Of a stretch of DNA of 64,000 bases, positions 49,811 to 62,639 are shown piece by piece. This stretch comes from Archegozetes longisetosus (taxonomy: Eukaryota > Arthropoda > Arachnida > Sarcoptiformes > Trhypochthoniidae), in assembly GCA_018873245.2 (NCBI GenBank), contig JAEMBT020000008.1, forward strand, positions 11,073,172 through 11,137,171. The letters are read 5' to 3'. Both the position numbers and the translations under genes were made by a program. Below the pieces are notes generated by a model. That model had not been told where the DNA came from and did not search any database. It saw only the letters and a list, made by a program, of their open reading frames with translations. Each line of letters opens with the position of its first letter. The stretch's first letter is position 1.

Positions 49811-50319
49811 AGTAAAAATTTAACATAGAATATAGTCATGAAAATCTTGCGGAATCTCGAGATGTCTTGTAAGATGAGACAAGATCAGTTTTTCGTAAAA
49901 TTAATAAAAGAGACGAGTTCTCAAAAACTTACTATACCAAAATTTTTTCACTAAAAATAATAAACTGATTGTATATCAAAATTACAATTTAAATGAAATA
50001 AAGACCATGATTAATGAGTAAAACATAATGAAACGCGAGCACCTTTTTTTCCAGAACGTCAAAGTCAGAAACTCAAAACTCATAAAATTAAAAGCTAGAA
50101 CCCCGTTTGCGTTTCACGAAGTAACTAATTTTCAAAAAAGAATCCCTGTTTTATGATTTTTTATAGACTAAAGATATTTTAATTCCAATGTTGAAATGAA
50201 ACAAATAAAGCGTAAAGCATTAAAAGTTCATTAATTTCTATTTCTTAGAAATTCAATTGAATACAAGAAAAGGATTAACAGCATAGCTATGACATTAAAT
50301 GATAGTTAATTCGTTAGAT

Positions 50320-52750
50320 CAGGCATTCTCAACCTATAGCTCGCGAGCTATTGATAGCTCTTTGAATATTAATTTTAGCTCTTGAGATCTACTAAAATAT
50401 ACATTAGAATTCGCTCTTTATTTGTCACTGATAACGCTCTATACTATTGAGCACTAAAATGAACTAATAAACCGTAAAACTATTATAACAATCAAACTTT
50501 ACATTTTTGCATGCAATATCATACAGTTTTTGTGTAGCTTTTGTAGAGGCTAATTCTTCCATAACTTTTATAAAACTTTTGTATCTTTTAAGGGTTAATT
50601 ATTACAAAATCTAAAAAAATTGCAGAAAACACATCTCTTACGTGAAAGAACGAAACATTTTAGTCAAAAACGTTTGATGTAAAATGTTTTGTTGAATAAA
50701 ATACTTTGTTCCAATTAAAATGATTATAATTTGAAATTCAAATATTGTCGTATTATTTATAACTATTATTCAGCACTTCAAGTTGAATTAACTCCAAAGC
50801 TTTGATTTTTTTGATTATTTTACTATTTTTATTTTTTATTTGTGTCGTTAATCAGTGATTAAATGAATACAAAAAAGAGAAAAATAGTAGAAAACTGTTC
50901 ATTTCAGAAAAACTGGGAGTATCGTTTCTTGAGCAAAATGAAAAACCAATGTGTTTAATATGTCGTACAATTCTTTCGCAATTAAAGGCATAGAATGTTA
51001 AGAGACATTACGACACAACTCATTTAAATGCATCCAAAGGTATAACTGGAAAGCTGGGACAAGAAAATTGAAAGATTTGAAGAAATCATGGAGTGCACAA
51101 CAAAATTTATTTAAGAAGCAAACTATAATTAATGAATCCCCAGTAACCGTGAGCTATGAAATATCCGAACTAATCGCAAAAGAGTCGAGATCTTTTACCG
51201 AAAGGGAATTTATTAATGTTTAATATTAGCTGTAAATCGTTTATGCCCCGAAAGTAAACACAAGTTTCAAAACATCAGTTTGTCAAGAAACAGTTTCTAG
51301 AAGAATAGTAGATATATCTGAAAATTCAGATTTAGAGTTAAAGACAATCACAGAAAAATTTGAAGCATTTTCTTTACCTTTAGATGAGAGCACTGACTGT
51401 AAAGATATTTCTCAATTAGCGATATTTATTCGAGGAATTGACTCTAATTTCGACATTACTGAAGAGTTGTTAAAATTGATTTCAATTTATTCGACAACTA
51501 AAGAAATCGACATTCTTGAAAGATTATTACTTGTTTTAACTGATTTTAGGCTACATTTGAATATGTTAGTATCAATTAATACTGACTCCAGCTTTGATTG
51601 GGAAAGATAACGGTTTAGTTGCATTTTTTAGATACAAAATAAAAGAAATAAATCCGGACTCAATATTAATAAACTTTCACTTTGTTATACAAGCGCTCTG
51701 TTCAAAAGTTGCAAACTTCAAAGACGTTATGAATCTTTTGGTGAAAGCAGTTAATAAAGTCAGAGCGAATTCACTTAATCACAGAGAGTTTCAATCACTG
51801 TTAGATGAAGTTGATGAGCAATACTTAGATGTGTTATATCACTCTGAAGTCCGTTGGCTGAGTCGCGGCCTCGTCCTGAAGGGTTTTTTCGTTTTGATAC
51901 ATGAAATTGATTTATTTATGATTAATAAAGGAAAACAAATATTAGAACTGTCAGATCCTTATTGGATTTTTAATTTAGCCTTTTTAATTGATACCACAGC
52001 ATATCTGAACGAATTGAATTTGAAATTACAAGGAAGAGGCTAAATAGTTATCGAATTATTTAATCACATCAAAGCTTTTACAGCAAAACTTCGGTTATGG
52101 AAAAAACAGATCTCCGAAGTTAATTTTATGCAATTTAATACTTGTCAACAGGTTAAAGAAAATTATCCAAATATCGAAATTGATATAATAAAATTCCTTG
52201 AACTAATAGAAAGTTTGCGAATAGAATTTGAAGGAAGATTCACTGATTTCAAGACTCATAAATTTGAATTTGAATTATTTGTAAATCTTTTCATTATTGA
52301 TGTTGATATTGCGCCTAAAGATCTGCAGTACGAATTAATTGAATTACAAGCTGATTCTCTATTAAAGTTAATGTTTGATTCACTAAGGTTAATTGAATTT
52401 TATAGACTTTTGCCAAATTCTTATAAACCAGTTATAAACAATGCGCTCAAAATTATCTCAATGTTCGGCAGTACTTATTCATGCGAGCATTTGTTTTCCA
52501 CTTTGAAATCTAAAAAGACTAAAAACTCAACTCGAATTACTGAAGAAAATCTTAATGCATGTCTAAAATTGTATTCTGCTAATAAAATTAAACCAAATAT
52601 TGATTATTTAGTTTCGACAAAACAATGTCAAAGTTCTCATTAGTTTTAAAAGTACATATTGTATCAAATTGGCAAGAATAAATATTTTAGCTCTTTACTA
52701 AACATAAAGTTGAATTTTCGCTCTTTGTGTAAAAAAGGTTAAGAAGCTTG
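50320..52750 (+). mobile_element. hAT transposon with 8-bp TSD CGTTAGAT
   Basis: CGTTAGAT flanks both sides (50,312-50,319 and 52,751-52,758). The ends CAGGCATTCTCAACCT and the inverse CAAGCTTCTTAACCT are imperfect inverted repeats, with an AGCTC-rich stretch just inside each. It is close to full length for a hAT and carries a nearly complete transposase. Confidence 0.85.
50863..52643 (+). pseudogene. hAT transposase (GTF2IRD2/ZBED-like), broken
   Basis: In order: a BED-finger region starting MNTKKRKIVENCSFQKNWEY with VLICRTI and VKRHYDTTH; a catalytic part with LDESTD and IFIRGIDSNFDITEELLKL; then 51594-52043 (IGKDNGLVAFF, HREFQSLLDEVDEQYLDVLY, SEVRWLSRGLVL, LNELNLKLQGRG); and the C-terminal dimerisation region CEHLFSTLKSKKTKNSTRIT. 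Breaks include a stop in the finger region (after LSQLKA), a frameshift at about 51,585, and an in-frame TAA at 52,041-52,043 followed in the same frame by VIELFNHIKAF. Members are usually about 600 residues. The transposase would act on this element's ends; this copy is dead. Confidence 0.85.
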
Positions 52751-52920
52751 CGTTAGATAATGGTAATTCCGGCCCGAAAAAACAACAAAAATATGCTCAA
52801 AATTATGAATGTCTACGAAATCTATTGCTTAGATTAAAACCTGATGCTCTAAATCCGCTATCAAGTCCTGAATTTCTAGACAGAGCTTTTTATTGTGTTA
52901 AGAAATCTCTCAAAAATTGA
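52742..52920 (+). other. Unrecognised reading-frame tail
   Basis: Open frame directly after the hAT element, reading through LALDNGNSGPKKQQKYAQNY and on to DRAFYCVKKSLKN before a TGA. The composition looks like real protein. The hAT insertion separated it from whatever lay upstream. It is probably the C-terminus of a protein carried by the CTCGTCTC-family element, or a captured host exon. Confidence 0.35.
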
Positions 52921-53270
52921 AAAAATTAAGTTTTATAATTTTTTTCATCTTATTATCATTTGAATAACTTTTATCCAACTTCATATAAATTTACTGAAAT
53001 TTGGACTTTTATGTTTAAAATTTTTAATCAATATTTATAAAAAAAATCGAATTTTTTAAATTCAGTTTTTAAATCCATAATAAAATCAATGCAAAAAGCA
53101 GAAATTTTTAGTTAATTCTTATTAAAAGTATTGTTTTACAAATAAATAAGAGTTCCCACGAGACGATAAGGTATGAAATACAAAATTTTGAAAAAAATGC
53201 GAGACTAGACGAAATTAGATTGAACCATACGAGGTCGAGACGAGATCAAGATTGATAAAATCAAAAAATT

Positions 53271-55100
53271 TAATGACTTAGAATGTGATGAAATGTAGAA
53301 CAAAGGGAGGACTTTTGCCATTTTTAAAGTCGACTCTGGTAGACTTAAAGTGGCAACACTGATATTAATAGAAATACTGCTAAACCGTGACAAAGCTAAT
53401 AAATGTCGATTATAATCATTCCTTTTCTCATAGCCATTATATACTATTCAAAACAAATTAATTCAAAATAAGCATTTTATAGTGAAACTTTATTATAGTG
53501 AATGAAAAACATTATCTCTAGAGATTCAATATATCGAGGTACTATTGTTTGTACAAAATATAGGATGATTACAAAATAGAGAAAATCTAATTTTTAATAT
53601 CAAAATAAATGTTGAACAGTATTCACCTTGATCCTGATCCACAAAATAAAAATAAAGTCAAACAAAATTTTAAAGCTATCAGATAATCGTAAACTTCAAA
53701 TTTCTTTAGAGAATATCATTGAACGCAGACTGCGATTTATTTTCAAATTTGTTTGACTTAACGCGTAGTTAGCTGAAACCATTTCAAAGTTATGAAAATT
53801 TTTTAATGAAAAACGTTCAATGTTGGCTAAGACAACTACAATTTTTTCAAAACTAGTAATAATTCGACTTTTGAAGCCATGGAAAGTCACTTTTGAGCAG
53901 AACTTTAGTTAAGTAAAAGATTAATAAAATACTAGACTTACCAAATTCCAAAAGAAAAAGTTTATTTAGTTTCAAATAGTTTAACTAAATTCTATTGAGA
54001 TAAGGTTAAGTTAATTTTAAGAAAAGTCAAGAGAAAGTAATGAATTCAAATTATCCAATGAAAGCTAGTTGAAAGAGAAATAACGTTACTTAGAACCACG
54101 TTTATAATGGCAAACACGACACATAATTGAGGTCAGTCCGTATTTCCAGCCTCGAAATTATGCTACAGCTAATATTAAAATGTAAAAAGCTCAAGTTTGA
54201 TAGCAATTTCAAGTTAAAAAGTGAGAAACACTTTATAGAAAATTTAATAGCTTTTAATAAAATTTTACTTCGGTTGTCTTAATTAGAGAAATTATTTTAC
54301 ATTCTAATATTTGTTTTATTGAAAAGACATTATTTAACATAATAATATTGTTATATATGGTTATTACATTATTATAATGTAATAACAATATTATCCAATA
54401 AGATCTGATGTTCTTCTTGAAGACTTCTAATATGTCTAAGCTTTTAAAAACATTTCTTATTGATATTTTAATTAAACAAATTTGAGCGCATACGAAAAAT
54501 TTGATTATAAGTTATCCAAACTTTAATAAATAGAAAATAATTTTTGCGAATATTATTAAATTTATGTTGATAGTTATCTCCAATATAAAAACGCTTAATT
54601 TTTCGATGACTTCATATATGATTAATCTGATCAAAAAAGCATTCATTATTTCTCCTTTCATTATATAAATCATCACTTATTTAATGTTTTTTTTATTGAA
54701 AGTTTTATTAAATAAATTTTTTGTTTATCGTATTATAGAGTATATGCTCTTCTATTGTGTGAAAACTAAGTTAAAAAATCTCCGGAATATCATTGATAAT
54801 TCTATCCCTCAAATGTTTATGCTTGATAGAAATTCGAAATCAGTTCCTAAAACAGAATCAAAGGATTTTGCGCTTTTCCTAAAAACTTTAATCAAAATTG
54901 TGTAATATGTAATATATCTAATGACTTGAAAGCCTTACACAGCTAAGTAGGCGTTAATTTGTACTTTGATCTTGAAATGTTAACCGTGGTTTATTGATAA
55001 ATTTGTAAGGAGTGTGTTGTCTCATAGAAACCGTTAAATTATTATTGTAAAGCAATATAAGAATGATAAGAAACTTATGTTACTCATGAATTTCAAAGAA
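53271..55100. other. Intergenic, no gene seen
   Basis: AT-rich. It contains an ATG frame at 54684-54905 (73 residues, hydrophobic start, then basic) that I do not recognise. A fragment near 53,510-53,560 resembles a pogo-type terminus (ATATATCGAGGTACTATTGT). There is also a small AT palindrome at 54,342-54,394. Confidence 0.35.
54342..54394. repeat. AT-rich cruciform-prone palindrome
   Basis: ATAATATTGTTAT pairs with ATAACAATATTAT. Inside lies a second perfect palindrome (TTATTACATTA / TAATGTAATAA). Confidence 0.5.
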
Positions 55101-55562
55101 CAGTAGACACTCGATATTTTGTAACCACTTATTTTGAAATACCATCTATTTTTAACCTCTAAAAATGTCCCGTCATTTCTCCATAAGGAGTAATGTGAAT
55201 AATACCGCTTACTTTGAAATATTCAATATTTTGAACCAATTTGAACATCAGTATATATTATTGTGTACCTCTTTATTTTGAAATATCTGTTAAATAGTTT
55301 CAAGATATAATGATACATCAAATTTTCACAAAAAATTCATTATTATTAAGACAGCTGAGCAGTTCAGATTCCAGAGATTTATGGACGAACATCAAACCTG
55401 AACCCCAATCTAAATAAAATCTTAGTCTTAATCATTGAAATATTGCATTTTGAATTAAGCATTTATTTCGAGCTTTTTCAATATACCGGCTATTTTGAAA
55501 ACTCGCTATTTTGAGCAAAATTTTTTTGGCAGAAGCAGGTTCAAAATAACGAGGCTCTACTG
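55101..55562. mobile_element. pogo/Tigger-type MITE
   Basis: Starts CAGTAGACACTCGATATTTTG and ends CAAAATAACGAGGCTCTACTG, the classical pogo-type terminus. The interior repeats TATTTTGAAAT words. No transposase remains. The gap from 55,563 to the P450 holds nothing else. Confidence 0.75.
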
Positions 55563-55825
55563 TAACAGATTATAATAATATAATAAGATAATAATATGAT
55601 GTTATAAACACTAAAATCACTTGATTCTCTGATTAGACTCTTTAGCCTAAACTTTAGGGATAGTCTTGTGATAAGAATTGACAATAGTTATAAAAAAACT
55701 TTGATATTTTGAACTAAATGCAATACTATTGAATTTGAATAGATCTTTACGGCATTGGATTAATTTTTTCAATAATCTTTCATTTGAAACATTAGAACTA
55801 AATATTTATTCATTACTTTCACGAT

Positions 55826-58557
55826 TTATTGATCACGATATTCAGCGTAAACCATAATCTCTTTTGGAATGAATAAAAAATTACCATTGAAGTAATTGAG
55901 CTATAAGTTTAAAATAGATATTAAAATGAGAGTAAAAATAATGTAATTTTAATGATTACTTTAGCATTAGGTGCGAGTCTCAAACGAAACTTTTTGATAA
56001 GCTTGGCGACGAATATTCTCATTTCGTTCATTGCAAATCGCATTCCTATACACATTCGCGGCCCTAAACCCCACGGAATATAAGCGAATTCGTTATAATT
56101 GTGTTCATCAGACATAAACCGTTCGGGTTTGAACTGAAATGGATTTGGAAAGTAAGTCGGATTGTGATGAATAGTGTAACCAGTAAGTGTGACTAAAGTT
56201 CCTTTGGGCAAAGTTATTCCTGTATTGCCGAGTTCATAGTCTTCAGAGGCTTCTCTATCAAATCGTTGTCCCGGAGGTGCGAGTCTTAACGTTTCGGCAA
56301 TCACCGCATTTAAGTATTTTGCTTTCGCCAGTGAATCGTCGTCAAAGTTTTCGAGTTGTGATACCTCTTTGTGTAGAATTTCTTGAACATCAGGATATTT
56401 CGCGATATAATAGCAAAAATGGGAAAGAGTGGCAGCCGTTGTATCGAAACCGCCGAAGAAGAATGTGATGGCAGTAGCCGTGATCTCGTCCAGGGATAGA
56501 GTCTTTAAATTTGTTGTACTAAAAATGTGATCAATTGTTTTAGAAAATAATCAATTTTCGTAAATGTTTTCCTATTTATACTGTCTGTGAGTTAATCAGA
56601 ATATGAAAACTTGAACTGATTTAATCTAATTTTTTATATTAATATTCCTCACCAACTATCAGTTGTATGTTCTGATTTTTTTTCATTTTTTGTATCGTTT
56701 TCTTTAAGAATCTGTTGATTCGCATCTATCATAAGTTGCATAAAATCAGTTTTCTTATTGTCAATGCTATGACTTCTGGTTTTCCTAATTTCCACAATTT
56801 TTTGCGTAAGTTCTCTGAAATATTCAACTGCTTTACGATCCAAAGTCTCGAGTTTGAAAAACTTTGCAATACTTGGAGCGATATATCCGAGTATTGATGA
56901 AAAGGACAAGTCAACAGCAAAAGCTTTGACCGCATTCTTCACCACCGGATGGTTCGGATCTTTGATCGATTGAATTTGAATACCAAAAGCACAAGAACAG
57001 AGAACATCCATTGTGAACGCATTCACATAGAACTTGATATCGAAAGGCAGACCTTCAAAATCAGTGTTAAGTGTGAATACTTGCTTTTTATATTAAACCT
57101 TCAGAGAATAAAAGTAAGATATTCTAAATCATGAAACGTATGTAACAGCCTGAATAGAATTTGCTTAGCCATACACTTCCAGCAAGTTCTCTAAGAAACT
57201 GATTGTGCGTGCGACAGTTTTTCAGACTTTATGCATGTGAGGAAAAATTAAAAACCTTTGAGATGTCTAATAAAGAAAATATTGCACAGATTCAGCGAAG
57301 GGGTTTATGTGTTATTGTCATAGAAATAGTGGACATAAATATTGTTTGAGAAACTAATCACAGTTTATTATTTATATTTGGTACTTAGATAACTTCATTT
57401 ATAACATATATCCCTCAGTAGTTAAAATATTACAGAAAAATACAAGAAATACGTTTTATAATACTGAGCGACATGTGTCAGGAAATATCTCTGAAACGAT
57501 ACGGCTCGAATTTAGATCCTTCTTCCTTTAAAAGTTAGATTAATAATGACAGTCCACAAATTAAGAATAATTGTTATTTCCTCAAAGTGTGCGTGTTCAA
57601 CAATAGGCTATTCTAGGAATGACCAAAACAATTAGAGTGCCCGTTTATTATGCAATTCTAATTATGTATACTAAAGTATTCTAACGCTTTAAATTTTATT
57701 AAGGAATGTTTGAATCTAACTTTTAAAGTTTGATCAATGCCTTAATTCGGGAAAATGATAATTTTTTAGGAGAATTGTTATTTTCTGTCTTATATTCATA
57801 AAAAATTTCATTACTTCTTCGTATTTTAGTTTGAAATTTAAATCATCTAAGACTTCGATTCTTTTTGAGCTTTGAGTTTTTAAGCATACTATTCAAGTAT
57901 GAAAATTGCTATAATTTTGAAACCAATCTCTGAATGAAATGAAGATTTGTCCAAAAATCAATATCTAACCAAATGTATTATTTACCAAAATCTAAGAAAA
58001 CTTTCCTAAAAGTGAAGAATTAAGAATTCATACCTTTTTTGGCCATTTCTGATATATTGTCACAAAATTGATCGCCTATTTCTGAAATAGTGCTCGTCAT
58101 TAGCTTCAATTTGGATGATGTGAATGAGGGCCCAACTATTGTTCTTATTCTTTTCCAGTTTTCATCGTGTGAGTTAACTATAGAGCAATCGAAAATTTTT
58201 CCAAAGTAATAATAACGACGATTAGTGAACACCCGAAAATCTTTGATTAAAATATCTTTTATCAGTTCTGGATCGTTAATGATTACGGCTTTCTTGAATA
58301 TTTCGTAAAATCCAATGATATCTCCGTATTTTTTCCAGAATTCATAATCATTGAAGGCTAAAATTTTCGTATAGGATAAAAGACTTTGTATCAGATTTGG
58401 ACCTTTCACACCATGGCGTGACCAATAAGTGTAATGACGTTTAATTTTGCTTTAGAATAACAAGAATATTATTTTAAATAAAGTTTAGGTTCAAAACTTA
58501 CTAATAAATTGCTATAATTGCCAAAACTATGGCAGCGTTTATGAAGGCTAAGACCAT
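55826..58557 (-). CDS. Cytochrome P450, CYP3-clan-like, five exons
   Basis: Microsomal haem monooxygenase; substrate unknown. Exons (minus strand) are 58502-58557, 58034-58449, 56653-57079, 55960-56518 and 55826-55900. All junctions are GT-AG and all phases agree, giving 1,533 bases (510 residues plus stop), a normal P450 length. The N-terminus MVLAFINAAIVLAIIAIYY is a membrane anchor, followed by HGVKGPN. Landmarks: C-helix W117-x3-R121, I-helix GGFDTT about 322-327, ExxR at 375-378 (ETLR), PERF 431-434, haem loop PWGLGPRMCIG with Cys456. The usual Phe of the haem loop is Trp here. The last exon ends MVYAEYRDQ. It lies head-to-head with the next P450, about 595 bp apart. The CYP3-clan assignment rests on overall resemblance and is moderate. 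Confidence 0.9.
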
Positions 58558-59151
58558 AGTATTGAAGTTTCGAAAGATTTCTTTATGCAATGACTTTATT
58601 GTTTTCCTTTGGGGTTAAAATAAATCGAGTTTTATGCTTCATTCAAATATATACTAATATCTATTGTAATAAAAAAATTGACATCAAATATGTTTGAATG
58701 TCTGAGCCTAGAAATTAAGTCATTTCTAACTTACAGGAAGTTAAAAAGTTAATCCGTGCCGGGAAGTGTTGAAACACTTTTCCAATAGCAATCAATATAA
58801 AATTATAATTTTAAGCTTAAGATACTAAAATTTTGATAATCGTTAACTATACGAAACAAAATATTAAATTATGTGATGTCTTAGATATTCAATTTAGAAA
58901 TACTGTATCAGTCCTTATAACCGGAAATTCTCTTCAATGTGTAGCTCTAGGAGTTAAAGGATATACTTTTATCTCAGAAAAATTTTAAAAAGAGTTATAA
59001 AATATTCAATTCAAATTTAGTTTCAAGTGAAGTAATGTGATGTAAATTAGACACCACTACTTTTCCGTTGAGCTTCAGTTAACAAATGCTTAATGCTTTG
59101 ATTTGAAAACTTTGTCATTTGAAAAATTATTATCGAATAACTAAGTTTGAG
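58558..59151. promoter_or_regulatory. Shared divergent upstream region of two P450 genes
   Basis: The 594 bp between the two divergent start codons is AT-rich and must hold both 5' ends unless distant leader exons exist. I see no convincing TATA box or repeated binding site. Confidence 0.3.
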
Positions 59152-61449
59152 ATGTTGCTCGAGTTATTTGGTTCACATATAAACACTAAACTCACACTAT
59201 TGTTGATATGCGTTCTGCTGTATATCACATACAAACTGACGTTCTGGAGACGACAAAAAATACCGAATCAGATTTTTCATATCTTCAATCTATTTCGTTA
59301 TCCAATCCATTTGGCCGATCAGAAACTCATCCAAAAATGTGGACCAATTGTTGGGTTTGTAGACTCGATGAATATTTATAGATTTAAAGTAAAATACTAA
59401 TAAAAATTGATTGAAATTAGATCCTATGAAATCTTGACTCCAAATATTCTAATAGCAGAACCAAGCCTAATCAAAAGAGTGCTCAACACTAACAACAAGG
59501 ACTTTTTCATCATAGAGTAAGAATTGTTAAGTATTAAAGAAAAAATAATTAAAAATATTTGAATCACACAAAATGATTATACTTCAGTTTGTGGTTCATA
59601 TAACGTTTGGGTACTTATATGGTTAATACTAAAATGTTATACTCCACCAAATGAGTTACGCGTGCCATTCCACTTATATAACCAACTTAGGGTTCAAAAC
59701 TGTTACTTCCTGATTGAAGTTTGATATAACAATTATTTAAAATATAAACTAAAGATTTGATTAAGAACTACACTTTATAAGAGTCACACACAATGTGAAT
59801 GAAAACAAGATATCAGATAAACTTATTAAAACTTATTTTATCTAAAGACTTCCATATATCTTAAGATAAGAAACGTGTTGACAACAAAATTGCATTCTTT
59901 GGATTAAACAAAAACATACAGTGGGAAATTTGTTAAGATAAATCTTAGAATGTATGATCGAAAGTGCATATGATATATAAACCAACTAAACTGAATATAT
60001 TACCTTAAGTTAAGTTATTTAAGGAAAGTGATGCAGATAGCGGCTAGGTAGAAGAACATTATGTGATAACCACGTTTGTGTTTAATACACAAACCTTATA
60101 TCAATTATAAACTGATGGACCACCACAATTTCTTAGACTTACTTATTTCCTGATCAAAATGGAGGACAGTCCCTTCTATTTTTAAAATACGATTCCTGGA
60201 AAATAAAGCGCGCAATCATTTCTCCTGCATTCAAGACAAAGAATTTGAGGCGAATGTTCTCTACTTTTGATGAAGCTGTCAATTCATTGATTCTTAATAT
60301 GGATCTAGTTCCTGATCAGCAAGTTGTAAACATGAAGCCCTATTTTCTAAGTTTCATGTTTGATGTTATTATGAGAACTTTTTTTGGCACAGAAATAGAT
60401 TCAGTCAATTATACAAATAATCCATTAATTGAACATTTCGAAAAGTTGCTCGCACATGATTTTTCACTCAAACAAGTGATAGGAATAATGAGCCCTAAGT
60501 TAGCGAAAATGTTTGACATTGAAATGGTTGATAGGAAAGGGATCGAGTTTTTAGCGGATTTGAGTTCTAAACTTATTGATGAGAGGAGAAACATCGAAAA
60601 TAAGAAAGAAGATTGCACTCAATACTTGATAGACACTGAAATTGATCTTCCCGATGATAGCATTAAGAAATGTAAGTTTCGAAAAAAAACTATTCAGTTA
60701 TTCAAAATATCTTCTCAAATCTTTCTAAGCTCTGACAAAAAAAGAAATTATAGACAACTGTATCCTATTCTTCATCGCTGGTATCGATACATCTGTCAAC
60801 ACATTAGTTCATTTGACTTATGCTCTTGCAAGCAATCCTGAAATTCAGCAAAGATTGCTGAACGAAATCAATCATTTTTGCGATAATCAAGAAATAAGTT
60901 ACGATCTGATTAAGGAAATAACATATTTGGATGCATGTATCAAAGAGACTCTTAGACTTTGGCCTCCGGGCTCTAGACTTGAAAGAATATGCAGAGATGA
61001 TATACAACTTGATCACATTTTCATTCCCAAAGATAGTATTGTTATAATTCCTTTATATTCAGTACAACGCGATCCAGATAACTTCGAAAATCCCAATTCT
61101 TTCATACCTGACAGATTTCTGCCAGAAAACACACATAAGATAAAACCGGGAACTTATTTCCCGTTTGGAGACGGACCGCAATTTTGTGTTGGAAATCGAT
61201 TCGCAGAACTGACCCTCAAGATATGTGCCATCAAAATGATTCGAAAATTCAAGTTCGTTGAGAGCGAGAAAACTAATGTATAAATTTTGTTTCCCTAAAT
61301 ATTAACATAAACTAACTTTAAGATTATTCTGTTTGTTTTTGAAGTCAATCCACTATTACAAGGCTCAGGCATTCTTGACTGTAGAGGAAATGTTAGTCAA
61401 GTTGATCAAGCGTTAAGTTCTGGCGCTATTCACGAATATTTGGATTTTT
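59152..61449 (+). CDS. Cytochrome P450-like gene, 5' part unresolved
   Basis: Pieces in order: 59152-59388 (ATG; anchor LLLICVLLYITYKLTFW; KCGPIVGFVDS), about 59423-59516 (TPNILIAEPSLIKRVL, NNKDFF), about 60137-60671 (LLFLKYDSWKIKRAIISPAF, the C-helix; then FDVIMRTFFGTEID), 60730 to about 61278 (SLTKKEIIDNCILFFIAGID with the I-helix AGIDTS; ETLR; FIPDRF; haem loop PFGDGPQFCVG) and possibly 61321-61449. The 58-bp intron 60672-60729 joins in frame. The second piece does not join in phase with the first or third at any GT-AG site I can find, so this is either a misjudged junction or a damaged gene. The haem-loop Arg is Gln. The translation otherwise stops at 61,283; the last exon is tentative. 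Confidence 0.75.
59700..59955. mobile_element. Partial copy of the 433-bp hAT MITE, in a P450 intron
   Basis: Inverse and diverged copy of the interior of 44,605-45,037. It shares the ACTTTATAAGAGTCACACAC-type core, GATATCAGATAAACTTA and AAGATAAGAAACGTGTT. The terminal TAGGGTGACC sequences are no longer recognisable. Confidence 0.6.
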
Positions 61450-62400
61450 AAAGTTATCTTCCTATTTCAATCCACGCAGTCCTCATATAGAGAAAATAAT
61501 ACAACTGAATTACATTTCAATTATTGACCATGTAATCAAACTAATAAGATTTTGTATAATAAACTAAATATAATTCTTTGTTTGTATATTAATAGATTTT
61601 ATTTTAAGTTTGCATCAACCAAATTAAAACACGAACAGATAACTTAAGACTAGGATAAAACCAGAAATCTTTTACCCTCTGAAAGAATAAATTTGACAAT
61701 TGTTTTGCTAGGCTTTTGTAGTTGAAAAATAATTTGATATTAAAGCTATCTAAATTATACTAAGGGGAAATCAATTATTAATCAATGGGACCAAATAGTA
61801 GTAGATTTCGTAATAAATTCTAAGCATAGTTGACGAAATTTCATTTTCAACGCATCTTTTTCTAGTTTCTCAGAAGGCAAATATTAATGTTTATTTCTAA
61901 CAAATAATTTTTAACTCTCTATGAATATAGGGGAAATAAATCATTTTTAGCGATTCTTTTGAAATGACACTGATAAATTTTTCACATAATTTTCACGTGA
62001 TTTTCCGATAATACAAATAATAAAAATTATCAAAATAATCTGCTGATTGAAAGGATACAAGGTCTACCTTCCACTCTTTCCTGAAAATTTAGTATCCTTT
62101 TTCATACAAAATGGATTTGAAAAACTTAAGATATTTATGCTCTAGAATTGTAACAATCGGAGATAAGAAAATTTTTAACTTTTACTATTATAAGTCTCTT
62201 AAAAAGATGATTCAAAAGTCTTAACCGTTGTTTATAAGAATTTCCTTAAAATACAAGTTTAAAAATTTCTTTTTATTCAACGTAAAGGATGTTTAATTTC
62301 CAGGTTTATGAGCAGATTTGTCCTTCAATAAAACATTTGCATGATTAGCATTTTAGAGATGAATTAAATCATTTCCTTTGATTGGTGAAAACAACATACC
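61450..62400. other. Intergenic between P450 and terpene cyclase
   Basis: AT-rich, with no gene, repeat or RNA recognised. Confidence 0.4.
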
Positions 62401-62407
62401 TATAAAA
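62401..62407 (+). promoter_or_regulatory. Possible TATA box of the cyclase gene
   Basis: TATAAAA 239 bases upstream of the ATG at 62,640. Downstream there is a possible leader donor at about 62,526 (CG|GTAATG). A strong acceptor (CTGAATTTATTTTTAG, AG at 62,633-62,634) lies five bases before the ATG. Together they suggest an untranslated first exon and a leader intron of about 110 bp. Confidence 0.35.
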
Positions 62408-62639
62408 CCGATAAATTAATTTTGAAAAGGAAGATCTTCGTAGTTAAAGAGTTCTTTAATATTGAAACTAAAAATATCTGCAACACATTTTCAAGTCGTT
62501 TCAAGCTTATCAGAAGAACTAATCGGTAATGTGAAAAATGCTTTTATAAATTCAAAAGAAATAATTCTTTTTGTGAGAACATTTGAATTTTGACAAGTTT
62601 AAGATATTTAATGATTATCTGAATTTATTTTTAGTAGCA

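Larger units (their letters stand above)
49855..53270 (+). mobile_element. CTCGTCTC-family element, interrupted by a hAT
   Basis: The left portion (ATATCAAAATTACAATTTAA at about 49,975) and the right end (GAGGTCGAGACGAGATCAAG near 53,240, then TAAAATCAAAAAATTTAATG) match the elements at 9,690-10,195 and 21,585-22,090 in the orientation of the latter. The hAT at 50,320-52,750 is inserted in it, leaving about 1 kb of this element. It carries the end of an unknown reading frame at 52,742-52,920. Confidence 0.55.

Noticed and set aside
62583..62639. Upstream extension of the cyclase frame (19 extra codons from a TTG)
   Set aside because: The extension is not family-like and contains a strong splice acceptor just before the ATG at 62,640, so it is more likely intron than coding.
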